DNA of 64,000 nt, taken from contig CAKOMG010000009.1 of NCBI GenBank assembly GCA_934096585.1, positions 24,178-88,177 of the forward strand. The letters are read 5' to 3'. Positions 17,354-23,778 of this stretch are shown piece by piece. The notes under the pieces were generated by a model, which was given only the letters and a program-made list of their open reading frames with translations, ran no database searches and was not told the origin of the DNA. This stretch comes from an uncultured Bacilli bacterium (GTDB lineage: Bacteria > Bacillota_I > Bacilli_A > ML615J-28 > CAG-698). Numbering within the stretch: the stretch's first letter is position 1; the number at the start of each line of letters is the position of its first letter. The position numbers and the translations under genes are program-made.

Positions 17354-17373
17354 ATATGAACGATTATTCATAT
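17354..17373. promoter_or_regulatory. ArsR-family operator upstream of the metal-pump cassette
   Basis: ATATGAA, 6-bp centre, TTCATAT: perfect 7-bp arms holding the TGAA-N6-TTCA core known for SmtB/CzrA operators. It lies 57 bp upstream of the regulator start. The -10/-35 pair around it is ambiguous to me because several TATAAT-like words overlap. Confidence 0.75.
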
Positions 17374-17400
17374 TATATAATAAAACCATATCTTAGTCAA

Positions 17401-17440
17401 TAAAAAAGAGTTTTAATAACTCTTTGTTATTAAAACTCTT
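17401..17440 (-). terminator. Strong terminator after khpA, splitting the rpsP operon
   Basis: A perfect 15-bp stem (AAGAGTTTTAATAAC and complement, 5-nt loop) followed by TTTTATT on the minus strand, beginning at the khpA stop codon. It should end most rpsP-khpA transcripts before the metal cassette. Confidence 0.9.
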
Positions 17441-17681
17441 ATTTTTCGTTAATTGACAATTCGATTAAATCACCATTTCTAGCAGCACATGCATGAACTA
17501 TTGTTCTGATAGAATTTGCAATTCTTCCTTTACGTCCTATTACTCTACCTAAATCATCACTATCTACTAAAACTTGAATGTTGTAATGTGTACCTTCTTG
17601 GGCAGTGATTTCAACAACAACATCCTCAGGTTTTAAAACTAGTGGTTTAATCAAATCACTAATGAATAATTCATAATTCAT
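17439..17681 (-). CDS. khpA: KH-domain RNA-binding protein KhpA
   Basis: About 80 residues from the ATG at 17679-17681, with AGGTG six bases upstream; an in-frame GTG three codons earlier overlaps that site. One type II KH domain with the GxxG loop as GRKG in LGRVIGRKGRIANSIR. KhpA pairs with KhpB (Jag/EloR) and binds many transcripts, affecting cell division and elongation in Gram-positives. It follows rpsP by a few bases, its usual place, and ends at a strong terminator. Confidence 0.92.
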   Translation of the reverse strand: MNYELFISDLIKPLVLKPEDVVVEITAQEGTHYNIQVLVDSDDLGRVIGRKGRIANSIRTIVHACAARNGDLIELSINEK

Positions 17682-17693
17682 ATTATTCACCTA

Positions 17694-17960
17694 TTACTTT
17701 AATGATTCAAATTTCTGATTAATTCCTAATTTAGTAAACAATGATTTTACTGTATCAGTTGGTTGAGCACCATTCTTTAACCATTTCAAAGCTTTTTCTT
17801 CATCAATCTTTAATTGATCACCTTCAATTTTTGATGTTGGGTGATATGTACCAATTATTTCGATAAAGCGACCATCACGTGGGTTGTGAGAATCTGTAGC
17901 AACTACACGATAAAAAGGAGCTTTGTTTTTTCCGTATCTTTGTAATCTTAATTTTACCAT
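17694..17960 (-). CDS. rpsP: 30S ribosomal protein S16
   Basis: 88 residues, normal length. Early 30S assembly protein of the body. VKLRLQRYGKNKAPFYRVV at the N-terminus and RDGRFIEIIGTYHP are the family signatures; the C-terminal WLKNGAQPTDTVKSLF is standard. It opens the rpsP-khpA transcript from a consensus promoter 30-75 bp upstream and has AGGAGG before the ATG. Confidence 0.97.
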   Translation of the reverse strand: MVKLRLQRYGKNKAPFYRVVATDSHNPRDGRFIEIIGTYHPTSKIEGDQLKIDEEKALKWLKNGAQPTDTVKSLFTKLGINQKFESLK

Positions 17961-17990
17961 AATTATACCTCCTATAATAAATACTATATT

Positions 17991-18019
17991 AGTATATCAT
18001 ATTTTTATGGCTCTGTCAA
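17991..18019 (-). promoter_or_regulatory. Promoter of rpsP-khpA
   Basis: Minus strand: perfect -35 TTGACA (18014-18019), 17-bp spacer, -10 TATACT (17991-17996). The -35 forms one arm of the palindrome CTGTCAAG-T8-CTTGACAG at 18013-18036, whose other arm is a TTGACA facing the opposite way. Confidence 0.8.
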
Positions 18020-18054
18020 GTTTTTTTTCTTGACAGGGCAAAATTAATTTGCAT

Positions 18055-18088
18055 AATAAATAAGGCAGTCATCAAATCATGACCGCCT
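18055..18088 (-). terminator. Terminator of ppdK
   Basis: Minus strand: AGGCGGTCAT, 6-nt loop, ATGACTGCCT (one wobble), followed by TATTTATT. It begins 7 bp after the ppdK stop codon. The T-tract is broken, so it may leak. Confidence 0.7.
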
Positions 18089-18094
18089 ATTTAA

Positions 18095-20725
18095 TTATTT
18101 ATTTTTTATATGTGCTTGGGCAGCTGCAAGTCTAGCAATTGGAACTCTAAACGGAGAACATGATACATAGTCTAATCCGATTTTATCGAAAAATTCGACA
18201 CTACTAGGTTCTCCACCATGTTCGCCACATACACCTATGTGAAGATTTTTATTACTATTTCTTCCAAGTGTTGTGGCCATAGAAATTAATTTACCTACAC
18301 CCTTTTGATCAACCTTTGCAAATGGATCAAATTCATAGATTCGATGTTCATAATAGTCTTTTAAGAAATTTCCAGCATCATCTCTACTAAACCCAAATGT
18401 CATTTGTGTTAGATCATTTGTTCCAAAACTGAAGAAGTCAGCTTCTTTAGCAAGTTCATCAGCAAGTAATGCTGCTCGAGGAATTTCTATCATCGTACCT
18501 ATTTTATAATCGACATGTATATTATTTTCTTTTAAAACTTTTTCTGCTGTCTCAATAATTATCTTTTTTACATACTTCAGCTCTTCAACTTCACCAACAA
18601 GTGGAATCATAATTTCAGGAACTACAGAAAAATCAGGATTTTTCTTTTTTATATTACACCATGCTTGAATTATTGCCGTTGTTTGCATTTTTGGAAGTTC
18701 AGGATACGATACAGCAAGACGACATCCACGATGTCCCATCATTGGGTTAAATTCATGCAAACTAACAATTTTTGCTTCCAATTTTTCTTTTGGCATATTC
18801 ATTTCTTTTGCCAAAGCTATTATATCATTTTCTTCAGTTGGTAAAAATTCATGTAGCGGTGGATCTAGATATCTCACTGTTACTGGATATCCTTCCATTG
18901 CTTCGTATAGTGCTTCAAAATCTGATTGTTGCATTGGAAGAATTTTATCCAAAGCTTTACTTCTTTGCTCCGTTGTATCACTAACAATCATTTCGCGCAT
19001 TGCTTTAATTCTATTTTCATCAAAGAACATATGTTCTGTTCTACATAACCCTATTCCTTCAGCACCAAATAATTTTGCCTGTTTTGCATCTTTTGGTGTA
19101 TCCGCATTTGTTCTAACTTGTAATCTTTTAATTTCATTACACCAATTCATAATCACTTCAAAATTACCACTTATTTCAGCTGGGACAGTTTTAATAGCTT
19201 CTCCATATATAAGACCTGTAGAACCATCTATGGCTATTTTATCACCTTCATGAAAAGTTTGTCCACCTAATGCAAACCATTTTTCTTCTTCATTAATAAT
19301 CATTTCTTTACAACCAGAGACACAACATTTTCCCATACCTCTAGCAACAACTGCTGCATGCGAAGTCATTCCACCTCTTGCTGTTAGAAATCCTTCAGAT
19401 ATATGCATTCCTTCTATATCTTCTGGAGAAGTTTCTAACCTAACTAAAACAACTTTTTTTCCATTGTTAACTCGTAATATAGCTTCTTCAACAGAAAATA
19501 CTACTTCACCACTTGCTGCTCCAGGAGAAGCTGGCAAACCAGATCCTATAGCTTTTGCTTTTTGTAATAATTCCTTATCAAATTGAGGGTGTAGTAAAAC
19601 ATCTAGTTGTGCAGGCTCTATTTGCATTAAGGCTTCTTCTTTAGAAATCATACCTTCATTATACATATCTATTGCAATTTGTAATGCAGCTGTAGCTGTC
19701 CTTTTTCCATTTCTTGTTTGCAATAAATATAATTTGCCATTTTCAATTGTAAATTCAATATCTTGCATATTTTTAAAATGTTTTTCTAATGTTTGTGCTA
19801 GAGAAACAAATTGTTGATATGCTTCTGGCATTTTTTCTTTTAATGTTGAAATAGGTTCTGGAGTTCTAACACCTGCTACTACATCTTCACCTTGAGCATT
19901 AATTAAGTATTCGCCATATAATTTATTTTCTCCATTTGCGGGATTACGAGTAAAGGCCACGCCTGTTCCTGATGTTTCACTCATATTTCCATATACCATT
20001 GATTGCACATTAACTGCTGTTCCCCAAGATGATGGAATTCCATTTAATTTACGATAATACTGAGCACGCGGATTCTCCCATGATCTAAATACAGCATTTA
20101 TTGCACCTAGCAACTGAATAATCGGCTCTTGTGGAAAATCTTCACATAATTCTTCTTTATAAAATTTTTTAAATTTTAAAATCATTTCTTTAAAATCAGA
20201 AGCAGTAAATTCAATATCAAATTTGATGTTACGTTCTTCTTTCATTCCATCAATTATTGTTTCGAATCTTTTCTTTTCTAGACCCATTACAACATCAGAA
20301 TACATTTGAATGAATCTACGATATGAGTCATACGCAAATCTTTCATTATTAGATTTTTTTGCAATTCCTTCAACAACTTTATCATTTAATCCTAGATTTA
20401 AAATAGTGTCCATCATTCCAGGCATTGATGCTCTAGCCCCTGATCTAACCGATACTAATAATGGATTATTAGGATCACCAAATTTTTTATCTAATTGTTT
20501 CTCTAATTTTCCTAATGCTTCAAGTATTTCATTATTAATATTGCTTGATAATTTTTCATTATGATCATAATAATAAGTACATGCCTCAGTTGTAATAGTG
20601 AATCCGGGCGGGATAGGTAATCCTAATTTTACCATTTGGCCAAGATTTGCTCCTTTGCCTCCGCATAAATTTCTCATTGTTTCATCTGTTTCATTAAACA
20701 TATAAACATATTTCTTTTCTACCAT
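18095..20725 (-). CDS. ppdK: Pyruvate, phosphate dikinase
   Basis: 876 residues from MVEKKYVYMFNETDETMRN, the usual PPDK start, with AAGGGAG ten bases upstream; the longer open frame would run through the promoter. It interconverts pyruvate + ATP + Pi and PEP + AMP + PPi, often the glycolytic last step in anaerobes. The N-terminal ATP-grasp part has GGKGANLGQMVKLGLPIPPG; the swivelling phosphohistidine is in GGMTSHAAVVARGMGK around residue 455; the C-terminal PEP barrel has GLCRTEHMF and GVCGEHGGEP. No regulatory kinase gene (ppsR type) lies beside it. Confidence 0.96.
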   Translation of the reverse strand: MVEKKYVYMFNETDETMRNLCGGKGANLGQMVKLGLPIPPGFTITTEACTYYYDHNEKLSSNINNEILEALGKLEKQLDKKFGDPNNPLLVSVRSGARASMPGMMDTILNLGLNDKVVEGIAKKSNNERFAYDSYRRFIQMYSDVVMGLEKKRFETIIDGMKEERNIKFDIEFTASDFKEMILKFKKFYKEELCEDFPQEPIIQLLGAINAVFRSWENPRAQYYRKLNGIPSSWGTAVNVQSMVYGNMSETSGTGVAFTRNPANGENKLYGEYLINAQGEDVVAGVRTPEPISTLKEKMPEAYQQFVSLAQTLEKHFKNMQDIEFTIENGKLYLLQTRNGKRTATAALQIAIDMYNEGMISKEEALMQIEPAQLDVLLHPQFDKELLQKAKAIGSGLPASPGAASGEVVFSVEEAILRVNNGKKVVLVRLETSPEDIEGMHISEGFLTARGGMTSHAAVVARGMGKCCVSGCKEMIINEEEKWFALGGQTFHEGDKIAIDGSTGLIYGEAIKTVPAEISGNFEVIMNWCNEIKRLQVRTNADTPKDAKQAKLFGAEGIGLCRTEHMFFDENRIKAMREMIVSDTTEQRSKALDKILPMQQSDFEALYEAMEGYPVTVRYLDPPLHEFLPTEENDIIALAKEMNMPKEKLEAKIVSLHEFNPMMGHRGCRLAVSYPELPKMQTTAIIQAWCNIKKKNPDFSVVPEIMIPLVGEVEELKYVKKIIIETAEKVLKENNIHVDYKIGTMIEIPRAALLADELAKEADFFSFGTNDLTQMTFGFSRDDAGNFLKDYYEHRIYEFDPFAKVDQKGVGKLISMATTLGRNSNKNLHIGVCGEHGGEPSSVEFFDKIGLDYVSCSPFRVPIARLAAAQAHIKNK

Positions 20726-20777
20726 AATAATTAATCTCCCTTCTAACAGTTTCACTGTTATTATAATAGGTATTCTT

Positions 20778-20806
20778 ATTATAGCATAGTGATATATAAA
20801 ATGCAA
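20778..20806 (-). promoter_or_regulatory. Promoter of ppdK
   Basis: Minus strand: -35 TTGCAT (20801-20806), 17-bp spacer, -10 TATAAT (20778-20783). A small AACAGT-GAA-ACTGTT hairpin (20745-20759) stands just before the ribosome site. Confidence 0.8.
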
Positions 20807-20813
20807 ACCTTTT

Positions 20814-21044
20814 CTATTCTTTAGATTTAAAATAATTTATCATTTTTGAAGCAAAATTAATTTGCTTTTTTATTTTTTCTAGTTTATCATATGTTGTTAT
20901 TTTTAGATCTTGTTGTACTTTCTTTTCAAATATAGAGTAATTTGTTGGATTTTGTTCTAAATAATAATACCATTTGGGATGATATCTCAAATACTCTAAA
21001 TAAGCACTATTTGCATATAATTTTTCTAATATATCCTCTCTCAT
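20814..21044 (-). CDS. ylbE: YlbE-like protein (sporulation-associated)
   Basis: 76 residues. LRYHPKWYYYLEQNPTNYSIFEKK resembles the FIREQPYWYRxLSRNP core of Bacillus YlbE, and the helical end (FASKMINYFKS) also fits. Function is unknown; in Bacillus the gene lies next to ylbD among spore genes. Here it follows ylbD directly (0-bp gap), the same order, which strengthens the call. Confidence 0.75.
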   Translation of the reverse strand: MREDILEKLYANSAYLEYLRYHPKWYYYLEQNPTNYSIFEKKVQQDLKITTYDKLEKIKKQINFASKMINYFKSKE

Positions 21045-21419
21045 CTAATCCCACCAATCACTATAGATGCTTGTGGCAGCAGGGACTGTGGGGGTTTTAG
21101 TTCCACTAAATGTTTGCGCAATTTGAATTACTTTCTGCACTGTATTTAATGTTTTATTAACTGAATCAGGATTAATCTTTTGAACATAATTCATAATACT
21201 TTTAATACTATCCATATTTACCATATTACTTTGGTTTTCTTCTTTAATTTCTTCTTTTTTTTCTTGCTTTTCATACTTTTTCCAATTTTCATCTTGCTCA
21301 CCAAATAATGTCCATTCTTCATATACATTTTGCCATGTCATTTTATTTGCTCGGACATCTTCTTTTAATAATGGGTGTTTACTAACGAATTCTCTAAATT
21401 CATCCATTTTTGAATTCAT
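21045..21419 (-). CDS. ylbD: YlbD-like spore coat protein
   Basis: 124 residues. The N-terminus EFREFVSKHPLLKEDVRANK and TWQNVYEEWTLFGEQD match the coat protein YlbD (FKxFVKxHPxL, TWQExYEEWxLxGE). A lysine/glutamate-rich linker and a helical segment with NYVQKINPDSVNKTL follow, then a short tail ending in WWD. It is expected in the outer layers of the spore. It opens a two-gene unit with ylbE and has AGGAGGG before its ATG. Confidence 0.82.
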   Translation of the reverse strand: MNSKMDEFREFVSKHPLLKEDVRANKMTWQNVYEEWTLFGEQDENWKKYEKQEKKEEIKEENQSNMVNMDSIKSIMNYVQKINPDSVNKTLNTVQKVIQIAQTFSGTKTPTVPAATSIYSDWWD

Positions 21420-21474
21420 ACTATCCCTCCTACCTTATTATATTAATACTGGGGGAAAAATGTTAACAAAAAAA

Positions 21475-21523
21475 GAAAGATTTTCATCTTTCATTTTTTT
21501 AGAAAGAAAGATTTTCATCTTTC
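21475..21523 (-). terminator. Tandemly duplicated hairpin terminator after the RsuA-type gene
   Basis: The stem GAAAGAT-GAAA-ATCTTTC (GAAA tetraloop) occurs twice, 31 bp apart (21475-21492 and 21506-21523). Only the distal copy is followed by a clean T7 run on the minus strand. The proximal copy overlaps the last codons and the stop of the synthase gene. Confidence 0.75.
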
Positions 21524-22234
21524 ATTTTTTAGTTCTACTAATTCCTCTAATGTTAAACATCTATATTCCCCTAGTTTTAATCTGTCATCTAACTTAATAT
21601 TTCCATATGCTACTCTTTTTAAGTATATTACTTTATTATTTAATTTTTCAAACATCCTTTTAATTTGGTGAAACTTACCTTCGCATATACTGACAATACA
21701 TTCATTATCACTTAATATTTTCATTTTAGCTTTCTTTGTTACAAATAATTTATCATTACCATCAAGAATTTCAAGACCATTACAAAACAATTCACAATCA
21801 TTAGCTGATAATTTACTTAATGTTTTTACATAATATTCTTTATATACTTCATGATTTGGATTTGCAATTTTGTGAGATAGTTGACCATCATTTGTTAAAA
21901 TAAGTAATCCCTCAGTATCTTTATCTAGACGTCCGATTGGAAATATTTCTTTGATATGCATTATATTTTGATCCAAAATATCAATAACTGTTTTATCCTT
22001 TTTGTCTCTTACAGCACACACTACGCCCTGTGGCTTATTTAGCATTATATATATAAACTCTTTATAATCAATCAATTGATCATTAACTTTAACAATATCT
22101 TTATTTTCATTAATATGAAAATCCTTTTTTAATACTTGTTGTCCATTTACATATACATGTTGTTTTTTAATAATTATTGAGGCATCGCTTCTAGAAATAT
22201 TTAATGCCTTTGTTAAAAAGTTATCTAGTCTCAT
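21515..22234 (-). CDS. rsuA: RsuA/RluB-family pseudouridine synthase
   Basis: 239 residues. It converts a uridine of rRNA, probably 16S U516, to pseudouridine. N-terminal S4-like RNA-binding domain (MRLDNFLTKALNISRSDASI) and a catalytic domain with GRLDKDTEGLLILTNDG, whose aspartate after RL is the nucleophile. KPQGVVCAVRDK and CEGKFHQIKRMF are the other family blocks. RluB/E/F relatives are hard to separate by eye; the short length and N-terminus fit RsuA. Transcribed divergently from the small gene at 22285. Confidence 0.85.
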   Translation of the reverse strand: MRLDNFLTKALNISRSDASIIIKKQHVYVNGQQVLKKDFHINENKDIVKVNDQLIDYKEFIYIMLNKPQGVVCAVRDKKDKTVIDILDQNIMHIKEIFPIGRLDKDTEGLLILTNDGQLSHKIANPNHEVYKEYYVKTLSKLSANDCELFCNGLEILDGNDKLFVTKKAKMKILSDNECIVSICEGKFHQIKRMFEKLNNKVIYLKRVAYGNIKLDDRLKLGEYRCLTLEELVELKNER

Positions 22235-22284
22235 GTAACACTTACTCCTTAAGTTTCATATCATATAATGAAAGGAAGATATGA

Positions 22285-22521
22285 ATGTTTAGAAAAAATA
22301 ATAATATTGACCCTAGATATATGGACTACCAAACAGGTATTCCTAATATGTATCAAGGTCTTGAAGCCAATCGATTAATTTACGAAATCAAAGAAAATAG
22401 AAGACGAATAAACAATTTAGCAAAACGTATTACTCGTATTGAATCATATTTAAGAATTAAAGATACCTCTGAATTTGGATATATTGAAGAAAATAGTAAT
22501 CCTAATGATTTTTCATTTTAA
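22285..22521 (+). CDS. Small hypothetical protein, possibly spore-associated
   Basis: 78 residues, unrecognised. Asparagine/tyrosine-rich start (MFRKNNNIDPRYMDYQTG), a basic amphipathic helix in the middle (YEIKENRRRINNLAKRITRI) and an acidic tail. AGGAAG lies seven bases before the ATG. A CATATAAT word at 22262-22269, resembling a sigma-E -10, precedes it, as it does the small gene at 56583. Ends tail-to-tail with the UPF0223 gene, overlapping by four bases. Confidence 0.6.
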   Translation: MFRKNNNIDPRYMDYQTGIPNMYQGLEANRLIYEIKENRRRINNLAKRITRIESYLRIKDTSEFGYIEENSNPNDFSF

Positions 22522-22784
22522 TTAATAATGTCTTTCATGACTTGATATATTGAAACTCCACTTTTTTTTAATAACATTTTATCATATTGTTTTTCTAATG
22601 ATTTGTTATTTAAGATTGAGCGGTATTCATTATATTTTGATATAAGCAATTCTTTATTAATTTTTTTTCTTTTTGTTTCTTCAACTAAATGCATAAAGCT
22701 AATAATCTTAATTATTTCTTCAGCACTAAACATATCATAATCTATCATATAATCATTAATTATTTCTTTACTTTTATTTTTCAT
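22518..22784 (-). CDS. UPF0223 (YktA-like) family protein
   Basis: 88 residues. FSAEEIIKIISFMHLVEETK, KINKELLISKYNEYRSIL and SGVSIYQVMKDI follow the UPF0223 pattern (WSTEEIxxVIxFFxLVExAYE... LLxxYRxFKxIVPSKxEEK... SGYSxYRVVK). The family is a small helical fold of unknown role in Bacilli. Single gene. Confidence 0.65.
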   Translation of the reverse strand: MKNKSKEIINDYMIDYDMFSAEEIIKIISFMHLVEETKRKKINKELLISKYNEYRSILNNKSLEKQYDKMLLKKSGVSIYQVMKDIIN

Positions 22785-22880
22785 ACATAACCACCTTATT
22801 ACAAAATATTATAACATATTTATTGAAAAAGTCAAAAAGAAATTAATGGGTATTCTCCCAATCCAAGTATATAGTACTTT

Positions 22881-22889
22881 CATATATTA
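22881..22889 (+). promoter_or_regulatory. Sigma-K-like -10 element of the first yjcZ-like gene
   Basis: CATATATTA fits the CATANNNTA -10 consensus of the late mother-cell sigma factor and ends 20 bases before the ATG. I do not see a convincing AC -35 at the usual distance. Confidence 0.4.
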
Positions 22890-22909
22890 AAGTGAAAGGA
22901 GGAACAATA

Positions 22910-23029
22910 ATGTACGGTTACAATACTTGTGGATATAACAACACAGGAAACGGAAGCGGTTATGCTTTAATTCTTGTATTATTTATTCTTTTAGCTATTA
23001 TCGGATCAGCATGGTATGCAGCTAGATAA
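22910..23029 (+). CDS. YjcZ-family small membrane protein (sporulation)
   Basis: 39 residues: a short tyrosine/asparagine/glycine-rich head (MYGYNTCGYNNTGNGSG) and one membrane helix (YALILVLFILLAIIGSAWY). This is the layout of YjcZ/YhcN-type tiny spore proteins, where the helix reads FALIVVLFILLIIVG. AAAGGAGG precedes the ATG. A second copy with the same helix lies at 56342-56482. Too short for routine gene finders. Confidence 0.85.
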   Translation: MYGYNTCGYNNTGNGSGYALILVLFILLAIIGSAWYAAR

Positions 23030-23034
23030 TTTAC

Positions 23035-23063
23035 TTGAAATTATTTTAAATTAGTAGTATAAT
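23035..23063 (+). promoter_or_regulatory. Promoter of def
   Basis: -35 TTGAAA (23035-23040), 17-bp spacer, -10 TATAAT (23058-23063), then AGGAGGT before the ATG. Confidence 0.75.
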
Positions 23064-23092
23064 TGTTATAGATTTACATAATAGGAGGTATT

Positions 23093-23683
23093 ATGTTAAA
23101 CTATAATTCCATTATCAAAGAAGATAATTTAGATTTACGTAAACAAAGTGAAAATGTTAAAATTCCTCTTTCAACAGAAGATACAAACTTAATTCTTGAT
23201 TTGCATGAATATTTAATTAATGGCTATGATGAAAAACTTGCTAAAAAATATAATATTAGACCAGGAGTTGGCATTGCTGCCCCCCAAGTTGACGTCCTAA
23301 AAAAAATGTTTGTTATAGTGGCTTATGATGAACATGATGAGCTTCATGAATATGGCGTTATAAATCCCAAAATAGTCAGTCAATCAGAAGAACTAACTTA
23401 CCTTAAATATGGGGAGGGTTGCTTATCAGTTGACCGTGAAGTTAAAGGGCTCGTGCATAGACCAAAACGTATAACTGTTGAATTCGACTCTTTCGATTTT
23501 GACAACGAAATTACTATTCATACCAAAATGAGATTAAAGGGATATATTGCAGTGGTATTCCAACATGAATATGATCACTTATTTGGAAAACTATTTATTG
23601 ATCATATTAATAAAGAAAATCCATTCTTTGTTCCATCAAATTCTTCGCCAGTACATTTTGACTTTGAAGATGAAGAAAAATAA
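23093..23683 (+). CDS. def: Peptide deformylase
   Basis: 196 residues, a type II (Gram-positive) length. It removes the formyl group from nascent N-termini with a metal held by one cysteine and two histidines. Motif 1 GVGIAAPQV (about 59-67), motif 2 EGCLSV with the cysteine ligand, motif 3 QHEYDHLFG with both histidines and the catalytic glutamate. An insertion between motifs 1 and 2 is typical of type II. Monocistronic: own promoter and terminator. Confidence 0.95.
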   Translation: MLNYNSIIKEDNLDLRKQSENVKIPLSTEDTNLILDLHEYLINGYDEKLAKKYNIRPGVGIAAPQVDVLKKMFVIVAYDEHDELHEYGVINPKIVSQSEELTYLKYGEGCLSVDREVKGLVHRPKRITVEFDSFDFDNEITIHTKMRLKGYIAVVFQHEYDHLFGKLFIDHINKENPFFVPSNSSPVHFDFEDEEK

Positions 23684-23711
23684 AAACAGGATAATTAAAT
23701 CCTGTTTTTTT
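23683..23711 (+). terminator. Terminator of def
   Basis: AAAACAGGAT, 6-nt loop, ATCCTGTTTT, followed by more T. It starts at the stop codon. Confidence 0.88.
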
Positions 23712-23778
23712 ATTTTATACTTTATTATTTTTATTTTTTAGTGTATAATATTAATAGTTACAAATGAAAGGAGAAATC

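Noticed and set aside
17694..17960. rpsP-khpA being split by a pseudogene or mobile element
   Set aside because: The inserted ArsR and pump genes are intact with a matching operator, and I find no transposase, terminal repeats or target duplication around 14556-17440.
18095..20806. 903-codon version of ppdK
   Set aside because: The extra 27 codons cover the predicted -10/-35 and ribosome site; family members start at the MVEKK position.
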